This document shows, piece after piece, positions 51,159-60,003 of a stretch of 64,000 nt of DNA. This DNA is from an uncultured Rhodospirillaceae bacterium (GTDB lineage Bacteria > Pseudomonadota > Alphaproteobacteria > Rhodospirillales > Magnetospirillaceae). The stretch lies in NCBI GenBank assembly GCA_937887565.1, contig CALABS010000074.1, positions 71,022 to 135,021 of the forward strand, in the 5' to 3' direction. Position 1 is the stretch's first letter, and each line of letters opens with the position of its first letter. A model generated the notes under the pieces. It saw only the letters and a program-made list of their open reading frames with translations. It searched no databases and was not told where the DNA came from. Position numbers and translations under genes: made by a program.

Positions 51159-51437
51159 TTAGTGCTTGTGGTCCTTCAGAACCATGGAATGGGCGAGATC
51201 GAGGTAGCCTTTAGCCTCCTCGGTCTTTCCTTCCTTGCACAGGCGTTCCGCTTGAACGACCTGCCACCTGATGCGTTCGCGGTCCACCTGCTTTGCGAAA
51301 ACACGCTCGAACGCCTTCTTGATCTCGGGAAGCTGCTCGCACGAATAGCCGGCAGAAGACTGGGCGGTCGCCGCTTGGCTGGACACGGCGGCCAGGATGG
51401 CCGCGGCGAAAACGGAGAGGAAAAGGGAACGGGACAT
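51159..51437 (-). CDS. Small periplasmic paired-cysteine protein (member 1)
   Basis: 92 residues. Signal peptide (SLFLSVFAAAILAAVSSQAATA) and a two-helix domain with cysteines 35 positions apart (SCEQLPEIKKAF ... AERLCKEGKTEEAKGYLDLA). Related proteins are at 52124-52411 and 54669-55097. The cysteines probably form a disulphide holding a helical hairpin. The gene precedes czcC on the same strand. Function unknown. Confidence 0.7.
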   Translation of the reverse strand: MSRSLFLSVFAAAILAAVSSQAATAQSSAGYSCEQLPEIKKAFERVFAKQVDRERIRWQVVQAERLCKEGKTEEAKGYLDLAHSMVLKDHKH

Positions 51438-51535
51438 GATGTCCTCCAATCGACAGCTACTGACTTGGACAACTGATCTGCGGCGGGGAAGCCGCTCGTA
51501 CACGGTCACCGTGGGGGAGTGACCGGTTCAGGGTC

Positions 51536-51958
51536 TCAAATCAGCAGAACGACCGTCCGGCGATGGAGGAGTGCCGGATTGACCTCGATTTGGGGGGAAA
51601 GGCGGGCGACTTGACCGCCTTCCGGCGGAACGCCAAGCGAATCGGCGACTGTGGCGATCGCGAAATCCTTACCTCCGCCGAGATCACTCGCGACAGGAGT
51701 CGTTTCCGGATTGCCCGCCTGAAGCAGGGGGACATCGACGCATGGCTTCCCTGCGGCATGGAATGCCGTGGCATCCGCACGTTCGTCACCAACCGCCAGC
51801 CTCGAATATCCGCCGTGCGGAAGCTCGACGGCGACATGCCCTTCGCCCACGCAAAGGGCAAGGGCACTGCTCCCGACAGGCCCCACCAACAGGCACACGA
51901 ACACCGCCACCCAAGTGGCGGCCTTTCGTAACCAGGATTGGCGAGCGGCGTCAGACAT
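51536..51958 (-). CDS. Secreted protein of unknown function upstream of czc
   Basis: 140 residues. Hydrophobic segment (AATWVAVFVCLLVGPVGSSA) followed by ALCVGEGHVAVELPHGGYS and a single further cysteine (GKPCVDVPLL). Such CVGE/DGH-bearing exported proteins commonly precede metal RND operons, but no named family is claimed. First gene on the left-going strand of the czc group; promoter between here and 52124. Confidence 0.6.
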   Translation of the reverse strand: MSDAARQSWLRKAATWVAVFVCLLVGPVGSSALALCVGEGHVAVELPHGGYSRLAVGDERADATAFHAAGKPCVDVPLLQAGNPETTPVASDLGGGKDFAIATVADSLGVPPEGGQVARLSPQIEVNPALLHRRTVVLLI

Positions 51959-52123
51959 GCGTCCCTGAATGCGGCGGTGACCGTAGCTGTAGATATCATA
52001 AGTCGGCCGGAACCGACAATGGCTTAACCCTGGTCAAACGGGGTGAACGGAATCACATCAGTGACGGACAGAACGTCCGTCCCTCCAGGGTGTTCCTGCT
52101 ACAGACTGGGCGAGGAGGTTATC

Positions 52124-52411
52124 ATGCGCGTGGCGGCCCTAGGCATCATCGTACTGTTGGTGCTGTCGACAACGGCCGCCGCCAGCGGACCGGCCGGAAA
52201 GCTGATATGCCAGATGGAGGTGAAGCAGGTCGAAAGCCTGTTCGCGCAGAAGAGAGCCGGCATGCCGGCGGCGGACATCATGCGCATCGAGGACAGGCTG
52301 GCGCTCGCCCGCACGTATTGCGCCGCCTACAGCTACCCGGCATCGGTGACAATGGCGGGGCTCAAGGAGTTGCGGGCGAAGCTCCAGGGACCAGGTGAGG
52401 GCAACCGGTAG
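52124..52411 (+). CDS. Small periplasmic paired-cysteine protein (member 2)
   Basis: 95 residues. Signal peptide (VAALGIIVLLVLSTTAAASG), then two helices with cysteines 38 positions apart (LICQMEVKQVESL ... LARTYCAAYSY). GAGGAGG precedes the ATG at 52124 by about six bases. It is divergent from the czc group. It shares layout with members at 51159 and 54669. Function unknown. Confidence 0.65.
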   Translation: MRVAALGIIVLLVLSTTAAASGPAGKLICQMEVKQVESLFAQKRAGMPAADIMRIEDRLALARTYCAAYSYPASVTMAGLKELRAKLQGPGEGNR

Positions 52412-52428
52412 CCCCCTGGCAAGAGAAT

Positions 52429-52457
52429 AGCGGAGCGTCGGGAAGCGACGCTCCGCT
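52429..52457. terminator. Hairpin between convergent genes
   Basis: Perfect 12-bp stem AGCGGAGCGTCG / CGACGCTCCGCT with a five-base loop, between the convergent genes ending at 52411 and 52464. Leftward it is followed by ATTCTCTT, so it probably serves the porin. Confidence 0.6.
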
Positions 52458-52463
52458 CAGATG

Positions 52464-53987
52464 TCAGAACTTCACGATGACCGAGACTTCTCCCAGATAC
52501 CAGGTCTGGTCGACGCGATCCGTGGTGCCCTGCTGATTGGTCAGGAACTGTTTGCCGCCAGTCCCGGCCTGAGCGGCAGCCAACGCACCGGCCACCGACA
52601 CGTTGTCGCTGATGGTATACTCGGCGACGAAGTCGAGTTCGTTGGCGGCATGGGCTTCGGTCACGTTGGCGAACTGAGCCTTCTTGTCCCAGTCGAAACG
52701 GTACGCGATCAGGCTGAGCTTCAGCGGATCGATCGGCTTGACCGACAGGTTCAGCATGTTCACGTTCACGTTGCTGTTGAAGATCATGTACTGGCCGATG
52801 ATCTCGCCCTGATACCAGGTGCCGTAGCCTCGGCTGGAACCGTAGAACAGAGGGTCGTACGACTTATCCGTGTTGTCGTTCGGGTTGCCGTCGCCGCTGA
52901 AATGCGAATAGCGGTAGGCGACCTTGGGCGTCCACGGTGCCTGCGAGAAGGTATAGGCCGGTTCGAGATACCAGGCGTTCGCGTTGACCTTGCGGTTGCT
53001 TTCGTTGTTGCGCTGCAATGCATACTGCGCATGGAGGGTGAGGTCGTCATAGCCCGGAATGAACGAACCACCGGCATGGGCCGAATAGACATTCAGACCG
53101 TCACGGTTGGCGGTCAGGGTGTTGGCGACCGTAGCCGGGGTGCCAGCCTGATAGGAGAAATTGCCGAAGGAATCGGCATCATAGACATGCAGGTAGGTCA
53201 GGCCGACGTAGTGCGCCCGATTGTCATAGGTCGCTCGCCCATCCTTCTCGGGGACATGCTTGAAGAACTCGATATTGGCGCCGTAGAGAGTTGTCGAAGC
53301 TTGGTCGAGTGAACTGGTGTTCGACATGCTGGAGTCGTTCTTCAGCATGAAAACGTCGCCGCGCACCGGGTCGGTGTTGACGCGGGCAATTGCCGTCTGC
53401 TTGAAGGCCGTTCGCGGAAAGCTCCAGTAGGCGGCCCGCTCACCGACATCGGCGGTGCCGTCGGCAATCAGGAAGCCGTCACCGATTCTGAAGGTCTGCC
53501 GACCACCCGACAGGTCAATGGCATCCTCGCCTAGAGAGGAGAACACCCCACCAGACTTCCAGCCGAGATAGGCATCTTCAATGGCGATCTTCTCGGGATT
53601 GCCGTAGGTGGCGCTGACGAAATTGGCGTCGCCATCGCCACGGGTCATGGCGCCGACCGCGCTTACGGCGCCATAAACGGTGCCAGCGCCTGAGGTGGCG
53701 TAAGCCGCTTTCAGTTCCGGCTTGACGAACCCTTCGATCCACTGGGGATTGCCAGTCACCCGGCTTCCTGCCGCGCCGGCGGCCGTCGGCGAGTTGATGC
53801 CCGCACCAAACTGCGCGTTAGGCGAGGCGAATGCGCCGAGCCCCAGGGTGACGGCTGCGTCAACCTTCAGGCCATCCTTGTCGACTAGGTTCATGTCCGC
53901 ATGGGCAGGTGAACCGAGACCGCCAACTGCGGCGGCGAGAATAAGTGCGGAGATATGGCTCCGCTTTGGAAAATCCCTTTGTGCCAT
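52464..53987 (-). CDS. Outer-membrane porin, unknown substrate
   Basis: 507 residues. Signal peptide ending SPAHA, then a 16-18 strand barrel with many aromatic-girdle strands (YGTWYQGEIIGQYMIFNS; HYVGLTYLHVYDADSFGNF) and a C-terminal Phe (EVSVIVKF). It resembles AlgE-like/alginate-export or phenol-type porins (Porin_4-like), but no substrate can be assigned. Promoter region at 53988-54293. Confidence 0.75.
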   Translation of the reverse strand: MAQRDFPKRSHISALILAAAVGGLGSPAHADMNLVDKDGLKVDAAVTLGLGAFASPNAQFGAGINSPTAAGAAGSRVTGNPQWIEGFVKPELKAAYATSGAGTVYGAVSAVGAMTRGDGDANFVSATYGNPEKIAIEDAYLGWKSGGVFSSLGEDAIDLSGGRQTFRIGDGFLIADGTADVGERAAYWSFPRTAFKQTAIARVNTDPVRGDVFMLKNDSSMSNTSSLDQASTTLYGANIEFFKHVPEKDGRATYDNRAHYVGLTYLHVYDADSFGNFSYQAGTPATVANTLTANRDGLNVYSAHAGGSFIPGYDDLTLHAQYALQRNNESNRKVNANAWYLEPAYTFSQAPWTPKVAYRYSHFSGDGNPNDNTDKSYDPLFYGSSRGYGTWYQGEIIGQYMIFNSNVNVNMLNLSVKPIDPLKLSLIAYRFDWDKKAQFANVTEAHAANELDFVAEYTISDNVSVAGALAAAQAGTGGKQFLTNQQGTTDRVDQTWYLGEVSVIVKF

Positions 53988-54293
53988 CGAGAATACCCCC
54001 TCGGAAGGATGCTACGCCTGGCGCCATGGCGCCTATTATTTTTGCTCGCAATTTTGATGCCAGCCGTTGGAGATCAGGACTTTGGCCAAAGATGCCACGC
54101 CAAAATGGCAGCTAGTGGTCCAGAACGGAGCAAGGGTGATTAAAATATCATCAAATGTCAAATGATCGGAAACACTGCCTATTATTTGGGCGCTTAGGGT
54201 TTGCCGATGTAAACGGCAGTCTGGGTGCGGCGGGCGTGTCTTTCAAGACTTGATCATTGTGTGCGATCTCGACTTCTGCATCGTGGAGTGCCC
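53988..54293. other. Gene-free promoter region with a GGCGCC palindrome
   Basis: Contains the perfect palindrome GGCGCCATGGCGCC (54020-54033) just upstream of the porin start, AT-rich DNA at 54140-54190, and no recognisable gene. The palindrome may be an operator. Confidence 0.4.
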
Positions 54294-54480
54294 GCCCGAC
54301 CCATCGCGACGGCTTCTTGCGCAAGCGCGACTTCGCCTACGATGCCCAGTTCGATGGCTACCGCTGCCCCGGCGGCCAGGTGCTGCGCTACGCCACCACC
54401 AACCGGGCGGGCTATCGCGAATACAAGAGCGACCCGGCCAAGTGCCGGCTCTGCCCGCTGATCGTGGCGACAGCCCGCGC
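54294..54480 (+). pseudogene. IS1182-type transposase remnant
   Basis: A 60-residue in-frame stretch with RDGFLRKRDFAYDAQFDGYR, CPGGQVLRYATTNRAGYREY and KCRLCPL, the zinc-ribbon-like middle part of IS1182-family transposases. Nothing of the N- or C-terminal catalytic regions remains on either side. A dead fragment. Confidence 0.75.
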
Positions 54481-54546
54481 CATCAGCGCGCCACTCGCCG
54501 CCGGCCCGATGACCGGCCCCGTTCGCGCCTGAGCGAGTGAAAAACA

Positions 54547-54614
54547 AAACCCCGCCGCAAACGACGGGGTTTGTCATCGGTCTGAAGCGGCCAGAGGTGA
54601 CCCTCTGGCCGCTT
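54547..54614. terminator. Two tandem terminator-like hairpins
   Basis: AAACCCCG ... CGGGGTTT (54547-54572, followed by GTC) and a perfect 13-bp stem AAGCGGCCAGAGG / CCTCTGGCCGCTT with a four-base loop (54585-54614, followed by CTTCGA). They lie past the IS remnant and past the 3' end of the gene at 54669. Confidence 0.6.
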
Positions 54615-54668
54615 CTTCGACGGCTCGCCGCAGGATGGGGGCTGGATGATCGAGCCGCCGAAAACAAA

Positions 54669-55097
54669 TCACCAGCCGATGGTGGGGGCCGTCGCCCCCT
54701 CTGGCTTGATGTCCGGCACCGCCGGACCCGGCTTGCTGCCCATGGCCGGGGTGGTCTTGGGGTCATGGTGCTCGCTTGGTCCGTCGCTGTGCAGGGTCTC
54801 CGACGGCACGCGGTCTGTCTTGCTTGCCCGGATCACCGGCATATTCAGGTGACTGCGCACCACATCCAGATAGCTGGTCGCCTCGGCGCCTTTGCCTTTC
54901 TCACACAGTTCCTTGGCGATGCGGAAATTGCCCGCCACCTCCGGCATCGGGCTTTCGGACATCTGGTGGTGCATCCTGTCCCACTGCCTCTGGACCTGGG
55001 CGATGTTATCCTTGCAAGCCGGCTCGGCAGCCTGCGCGGCCGTGGTTGCCACCGCTATGACCGGGATGGCGACAGCGAACAGGCGAATGATTTTCAT
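54669..55097 (-). CDS. Small periplasmic paired-cysteine protein (member 3) with Pro-rich tail
   Basis: 142 residues. Signal peptide (LFAVAIPVIAVATTAAQA), helical domain with cysteines 38 apart (CKDNIAQVQRQWDRMHHQ ... KELCEKGKGAEATSYLDVV) closely matching member 1, and a disordered Pro/His/Asp tail (SEHHDPKTTPAMGSKPGPA). GAGG lies upstream of 55097. Function unknown. Confidence 0.7.
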   Translation of the reverse strand: MKIIRLFAVAIPVIAVATTAAQAAEPACKDNIAQVQRQWDRMHHQMSESPMPEVAGNFRIAKELCEKGKGAEATSYLDVVRSHLNMPVIRASKTDRVPSETLHSDGPSEHHDPKTTPAMGSKPGPAVPDIKPEGATAPTIGW

Positions 55098-55407
55098 GGG
55101 GAACCTCATCTCATGTTGGCCTTCGGGGCGGGAAGGACGAGGCTGGTCGGCCAGATCCCCCTTCAACCGCTTCCTAACGAGGCTCATCCTACCCTTGGAA
55201 TGTAACCTGACGACGACACCGTGTGTAAAGTTTTGTAAATAGATATGCGCCAATAAACAATAATGATCGTCGCATATTTTCATGTGCTGTTAATGTGTGG
55301 TAATACTGTGACAGAGATATGGCGCCAATCGTGTGAGCAATACTTATCGTTATGGCTCTGATGTGGCGGTCAGGGCCAAGAGTGGCATCCATGGAATTGT
55401 CAATAGA
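55098..55407. other. Gene-free AT-rich region
   Basis: Promoter-like AT-rich DNA (for example TTTTGTAAATAGATATGC at about 55228). No gene or clear operator recognised. Confidence 0.4.
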
Positions 55408-55530
55408 TCAGCTATGGTTGCATAGACATTTTTCGGATAGCGCTGGGTCGGCCTCCTGGCGAATCGCCAGGTGTGCGGCTCCGCCAAATGCCGCAGTAGC
55501 TGCGACAATGCCCACCACACCAGGGATCAT
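55408..55530 (-). CDS. Possible 40-residue membrane peptide
   Basis: MIPGVVGIVAATAAFGGAAH forms one hydrophobic segment, followed by a tail with two cysteines (SEKCLCNHS). It follows the ScsB-like gene by 50 bases on the same strand. The ribosome site is weak, and just upstream is a GAAGAT triplet repeat (about 55537-55560). Could be chance. Confidence 0.25.
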   Translation of the reverse strand: MIPGVVGIVAATAAFGGAAHLAIRQEADPALSEKCLCNHS

Positions 55531-55580
55531 GAGCTTGATCTCATCTTCATCTTCATCTTCATTTCACCTTATGACTTGGC

Positions 55581-57680
55581 TCACTGCTGCGGCCGGTCCG
55601 CCGCACGTTGAAAGGCGTCCAGCACCCCGGCTTCCGACAGGATCTCGGGAAGCAGGATTCCGCGCGGTGCTCCTGGACCGTAGACGATGTTGAACGGAAT
55701 GCCGTAACGGTCATGGCTGCCCAGATAGGCCGCGATGGCGGCATCGGGCTTGGTCCAGTCCGCACGCATGGCCACGACAGTGGGAGAAGCGAGGATCGCT
55801 GCCGCCTTGCCTTGCTCCAGCACGCGCTTCTTGTTGACCTGGCAGGTGATGCACCAATCCGCCGTCGCGTCGACGAAGACGACCTTGCCCTCGGCCACCA
55901 GGCCGGGAATGGCGACTTCGTCGAAAGGCCGCCAGATCGTCGTCGATTGCACTTCGGAACCGGGAGCGGCCGCCCCGCCCAGGATCGCGGGAGAGGCGAC
56001 CGCAGCGGTGGCCGCCACCAAGGCGACAGGCAGGCCGACGAGCCGCCCGAGCTGCGGCGCCCGGCTTCCGAGCGCGAGCGCCCCGCCGAGCACGAGCAGC
56101 GAAGCCCCGGTGACGACAGCGGCCGTCGCGCTCGACTGAATGGTGAGCACCGACAGAAGCCAGACCACCGTGGCGGCGAGGGCGACGGCCAGCAGCCGGC
56201 GCAAGGTTACCATCCATCGACCCGGTCTCGGCAGGACGCGAACGGCGGAGGGGATGGCGGCCACGGTCAAATAGGGCAGAGCGAGGCCGGCACCGAGCGC
56301 GGTGAACACGGCGAGGATTTCGAGGGCGTCGCGGGCCAGCGCGAAGCCGACGGCGGTGCCGAGGAAGGGAGCCGAGCACGGCGTGGCGAGCAGGGTTGCC
56401 AAGGCACCCGTTCCGAAATGGCCCGACAGCCCGCGGCCGCCGGGAGCGCCGGTCGGAACGAATGACGGCATGCGGATCTCGAAGCCGCCCGCCAGATTGA
56501 CCGCGAACGCGGTCAGCACGGCCGCCATGACCACCAGGAAGATGGGATTCTGGAATTGCACGCCCCAGCCAATGGTCGCTCCGGCGGACTTCACCCCGAT
56601 CAGCACCCCCGCCAGCGCCAGCATCGACACCACCACCCCGGCCGCAGTGGCGAGGAAGCCCAGCTGCACGTCGCGGCGGTCCTTGTCGCGCTGTTGCACG
56701 ACGGCGAGCAGCTTCAGCGAAAGAACCGGCAGGACGCAGGGCATAAGATTGAGGAGCATGCCGCCAAGCAGCGCCAGGCCGAGGACGGGCCACAGGTCAG
56801 CCAGGCGCCCGGCCATTGGCGGGGCGGTCGCCGACACCGCAAGCTCGGCCTCGGCGGCGCGGCCCTGGTCGCCGACGGTGATGGTCACCGGGGTTCCGGG
56901 CAGCTTGACCGGATCCGGCCCGGACAGGATCGGCAGGCGCGCCAGGAACCGGCTCCGCCCCGCGCCAAAGGAAAACTCCGGCGGGCCGAAGGACCAGTCT
57001 GCGGCCTCGATGAAGACGTCCGGGCTCCGGAACGGTTCCAGCGAGGATGCCTCGACGATGACGGCGCCGCGGTCCTCTTCCAGCCCCACGCGCTCAACCC
57101 GCACACCCGACCCCGTCCCTTTCACCGGAACCAGGGCAGCAAATCGCGCGATGACGTTCGACGCGCCCGCATCGACCGCCGCCGGTCCGGCCGGCAGGTC
57201 CAGGGAGAGGGTGAAGGTCGTCGGCACGCAGATGTTGCTGCAGACCAGGAATTCGGCATCGCCGCGCAAGCTCACCGGCCGTCCGGGATTCTGCACTGTG
57301 ACGTCCAGCGGGAACACCACCTCGTCCTTGTAGCCGAAGGTGCCGATCCCGAAGAGGTCGAAGCGGTGGGGTACGGGCCAGTGCCACGTGACCGAGGCGA
57401 CGTTGGTGGAGCGCGACCAATCCACCGTGGGCGCCCTGCCGGCATCGCCGGGCGAACGCCAGTAGGTCTTCCAGCCGGGCTGGAGCTTCACCTGCAAGCC
57501 CACCGGGAGAACCGGGCGGTCTCCGGCCGCCTCGACGGACGAAAGCAGACGCGCCTGTGCCGCCTCTCCTGGCGCCCATGGCCCGCTGGCGGCTTCGGCG
57601 CGGCCCAGGCCAAGCACCAGGCCGGCGATAGCCAGCGAGGCGGCGAGCAGTTTTGTAGACATATTGGTGACGACGTTCAT
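55581..57680 (-). CDS. scsB: DsbD/ScsB-like thiol-disulphide transmembrane reductase
   Basis: 699 residues. Signal peptide, an N-terminal immunoglobulin-like periplasmic domain with the cysteine pair FLVCSNICVPTTF, an eight-helix DsbD core with NLMPCVLPVLSLKLLAV and TPCSAPFLGTAVG, and a C-terminal thioredoxin domain with ADWCITCQVNKK (about 612). It carries electrons from cytoplasmic thioredoxin to periplasmic disulphides. ScsB forms are tied to copper stress. Overlaps the upstream cytochrome gene by four bases. Confidence 0.93.
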   Translation of the reverse strand: MNVVTNMSTKLLAASLAIAGLVLGLGRAEAASGPWAPGEAAQARLLSSVEAAGDRPVLPVGLQVKLQPGWKTYWRSPGDAGRAPTVDWSRSTNVASVTWHWPVPHRFDLFGIGTFGYKDEVVFPLDVTVQNPGRPVSLRGDAEFLVCSNICVPTTFTLSLDLPAGPAAVDAGASNVIARFAALVPVKGTGSGVRVERVGLEEDRGAVIVEASSLEPFRSPDVFIEAADWSFGPPEFSFGAGRSRFLARLPILSGPDPVKLPGTPVTITVGDQGRAAEAELAVSATAPPMAGRLADLWPVLGLALLGGMLLNLMPCVLPVLSLKLLAVVQQRDKDRRDVQLGFLATAAGVVVSMLALAGVLIGVKSAGATIGWGVQFQNPIFLVVMAAVLTAFAVNLAGGFEIRMPSFVPTGAPGGRGLSGHFGTGALATLLATPCSAPFLGTAVGFALARDALEILAVFTALGAGLALPYLTVAAIPSAVRVLPRPGRWMVTLRRLLAVALAATVVWLLSVLTIQSSATAAVVTGASLLVLGGALALGSRAPQLGRLVGLPVALVAATAAVASPAILGGAAAPGSEVQSTTIWRPFDEVAIPGLVAEGKVVFVDATADWCITCQVNKKRVLEQGKAAAILASPTVVAMRADWTKPDAAIAAYLGSHDRYGIPFNIVYGPGAPRGILLPEILSEAGVLDAFQRAADRPQQ

Positions 57681-58117
57681 CGCGGCGTCTCCCCAGCGTT
57701 CTTCTCGGCATTCCGGCGGGCCTGGAAGGCGCGCTGCTCATCCGTCCACAGGGTCTTCAGGTAGGCGATGACGGCGGCGATTTCGGCGTCGGAGAGGATT
57801 GCCCCGAAGGCCGGCATGGTCAGCCGCTGCGTCCTGTTGAACGGGTCCCGCCAGCCCTTGGCGATCATGTGGCGAAGCTCATCGTCGGAATGCCGCCAGG
57901 TGTGTCCTTCCGGGCCGTGGGGCGGCGGCGGAAGCTCCCCGGCCGCGTTGGGCTCCTCCCAGTTCGGTGCGCCTTGCGCCTCGGCACCGTGGCAGGACGC
58001 GCAGTGCTCGCGGTAGATGGCCCCGCCGCGTGCGATCGGATCGCCGTCCGGTTCGGCAGCCGCTGCCGAGCCCCCGACCATGATGGCTGCCATGGTGAAC
58101 ACCATCGCCCTAAGCAC
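57677..58117 (-). CDS. Class I cytochrome c
   Basis: 146 residues. Signal peptide (AMVFTMAAIMVGGSAAAA), haem motif CASCH and a candidate Met ligand in LTMPAFGAILSDAEIAAVI. It shares the GHTW-H-D insert and overall plan with the cytochrome at 23802-24263, so the two copper modules carry paralogues. Overlaps both neighbours. Confidence 0.88.
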   Translation of the reverse strand: MLRAMVFTMAAIMVGGSAAAAEPDGDPIARGGAIYREHCASCHGAEAQGAPNWEEPNAAGELPPPPHGPEGHTWRHSDDELRHMIAKGWRDPFNRTQRLTMPAFGAILSDAEIAAVIAYLKTLWTDEQRAFQARRNAEKNAGETPR

Positions 58118-58985
58118 CAGCCGCCTCCCAGGTCGCGCCCCTGTCGGCGCTGCGCAGGACCGCGCCTGTGCGCATGAGCACGAACACGGCTCCCGTCCGC
58201 GTCACCGCGATATCGACCACGCCCCCGCCGGCGGCAGAGACCCGCCGCCAATTCTGCCCGCCGTCGTCGCTGCGGAAGACCATCTCCGGGGTGGCGGCGT
58301 ACATGGTGGCGGGCTCGGACGGGTCGAAGGCGATGGCCGATGCCGGTTCCGGCAGCGCGCCGGCATTGCGCCACAGGCAGAAACAGTCCATGGACAGGCG
58401 GATCTTGTCCGGCGTGATGGCGTAGAGCCACCCCGTCTGCATGCTGCCCTTGAGGTTGGTGTGGATCAGCCGCCGCGCGTTGGCGGTGCGCTTGTCCATG
58501 CGCTCCCAGGTCTTGCCCGCATCCTGTGTCCGCCAGATGCCGTCGCCGGCCAGGACGGCGTACAGGGTGTCCGGCTGCGTGGCATGCGCCGCCAGCGCCG
58601 CCAATTCCGCATTCGGCAGACCTTTGCCGATGTCCGTCAATTGGCCGGTGGTCAGGTCGAAACGGGCGATGCCCGCTCCCGGTCCGCCCAGATACAGGGC
58701 ATCCCGTGCTCCGGCGGGAACGGCCAGGAACCGGTGGGCAGAACCCGGCACGGGAACGCCGGTCCAGGTGATCCCGCCGTCAGCGCTGCGGTGCAGCCCG
58801 GACGCCGTCGCCTTGAACAAGGTGCCGGCGGCGTTGGCAACAAGGGCGAAGGCCGCGTGCTGCGGATCGGCGTCGTTGACCGCCGCCGTCGCCGTCGAAG
58901 CTCCGGCAGCCGCCATCATCATGACGGCGGCCATCAGGCGGCGTGCCGCGGCCGTCCAGCGATTGGTGCGTTCGCGTCTGTTCAT
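58110..58985 (-). CDS. BNR/sortilin-like beta-propeller exported protein
   Basis: 291 residues. Basic start, signal helix (RRLMAAVMMMAAAGASTATA), then repeated Asp-box motifs (SADGGITW, TQDAGKTW, SDDGGQNW, SADRGATW) spaced as in a beta-propeller. Two cysteines (DCFC) in the middle. Related to glycosyl-hydrolase-like BNR proteins found in copper clusters; binding rather than catalysis is likely. Confidence 0.8.
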   Translation of the reverse strand: MNRRERTNRWTAAARRLMAAVMMMAAAGASTATAAVNDADPQHAAFALVANAAGTLFKATASGLHRSADGGITWTGVPVPGSAHRFLAVPAGARDALYLGGPGAGIARFDLTTGQLTDIGKGLPNAELAALAAHATQPDTLYAVLAGDGIWRTQDAGKTWERMDKRTANARRLIHTNLKGSMQTGWLYAITPDKIRLSMDCFCLWRNAGALPEPASAIAFDPSEPATMYAATPEMVFRSDDGGQNWRRVSAAGGGVVDIAVTRTGAVFVLMRTGAVLRSADRGATWEAAGA

Positions 58986-58994
58986 GGTATCCCT

Positions 58995-59678
58995 TCAAAG
59001 AAAGAAAGCGCGGAGCCTCTCCAGCAGGGAGGGCTGCGGTGGCTCGGGCGGATGGGGATCGTTCACCAGCGCGTTGACGTAGAGGACGAGGCTGGTGGGA
59101 TTGAATTGCAGACCGTGGAAGTTGGCCCGGAGCATTCCATTGGCGTCGATGACGTGCGTCACCACGCCATGAACCTGCTCGCCGCCGGCGGTCGAGGTGA
59201 ACTCGTGGCCGAAGGCCGAGGCCAGGCGCCTGGTCCCCTCGGGCGCGTCGGCGCCGCTGGTCAGAAACATCCAGTTGGCCGGATCGAGGCCATGGGCCGG
59301 GCCGTAAGCCCGAAGCACCTCGGGGGTATCCCTGACCGGGTCGGTGGTGATCGAGACGAACACGACCGTCTCGCGCATCGGCGTCTGATTGATCATGTCC
59401 TGGACTTCGGCGAGTTTCTCCGCATGGAGGGGGCAGACATCCGTGCAGCTCGCGTAGATGAAGTGCAGGACGACGACCTTGCCGTGCAGGTCCGCCGAGG
59501 TGACCACCGATCCCGATGCATCCTTCAGCGTGACGGCCGGTGCCGGGCGGGAGATAGGCTGGAAATACTTCTCGCGCGCCTTCAGGTCGGCCTCCAGGCC
59601 GTCCAGGGAATGTGCCCAGCCGAGGGATGGCAGCGATACGGCGAGCGCCGCGATCAGCAGGAGATACCAGTGCCGCAT
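58995..59678 (-). CDS. SCO1/SenC/PrrC copper-binding thioredoxin-like protein
   Basis: 227 residues. Signal/anchor, then the SCO fold with the CxxxC site IYASCTDVCPLHAEKLAEVQ and the distal His in GGEQVHGVVTHVIDANG. SCO proteins deliver copper to cytochrome oxidase or sense redox. The C-terminal extension (LERLRAFFL) is hydrophobic. Nine bases before the BNR gene. Confidence 0.92.
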   Translation of the reverse strand: MRHWYLLLIAALAVSLPSLGWAHSLDGLEADLKAREKYFQPISRPAPAVTLKDASGSVVTSADLHGKVVVLHFIYASCTDVCPLHAEKLAEVQDMINQTPMRETVVFVSITTDPVRDTPEVLRAYGPAHGLDPANWMFLTSGADAPEGTRRLASAFGHEFTSTAGGEQVHGVVTHVIDANGMLRANFHGLQFNPTSLVLYVNALVNDPHPPEPPQPSLLERLRAFFL

Positions 59679-59739
59679 TGTGATGTCCTCCTCCGGGCGG
59701 TAGCCGGCAGGCCGCGGGCCTGCCGGCACCAAGGCAATG

Positions 59740-59982
59740 TCAGTCTCTCGGCTGTACCTTGCTGTCAGGAACCTCGTGCTGCTTCATCATGACGTTGCAG
59801 GTCTCCATCATTTCGTTCATCTGCGTCATCATACTCATCATGCCGCCTGGCCCCATCATGTCGGCGGGCGGCTGGGATTGACCCGATCCCGGCGTCTGGT
59901 CTTTGGTTTGTGCCAGCGCCACCGAGGCTCCGAGCAGCAGGGCGAGGCCGGCACCGGCGGTGATCTTGTGAAGCGTCGTCAT
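59740..59982 (-). CDS. Met-rich periplasmic protein (second copper module)
   Basis: 80 residues. Signal peptide ending VALAQ and a Met-rich core (ADMMGPGGMMSMMTQMNEMM, then ETCNVMMKQHEV). Paralogue of 23497-23775, sharing the METCN-MMK segment. Likely Cu(I) binding. Confidence 0.7.
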   Translation of the reverse strand: MTTLHKITAGAGLALLLGASVALAQTKDQTPGSGQSQPPADMMGPGGMMSMMTQMNEMMETCNVMMKQHEVPDSKVQPRD

Positions 59983-60003
59983 GGTCTTTCTCCTTGTTCA
60001 CTG

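Noticed and set aside
51541..51999. 152-codon frame overlapping the secreted protein at 51536-51958
   Set aside because: The competing frame has a clear signal peptide, while this one is Arg/Ser/Pro-rich without structure.
55537..55563. ATCTTC-type short tandem repeat
   Set aside because: Only about three to four units, just downstream of the scsB-like gene. Too short to claim a functional or phase-variable repeat.
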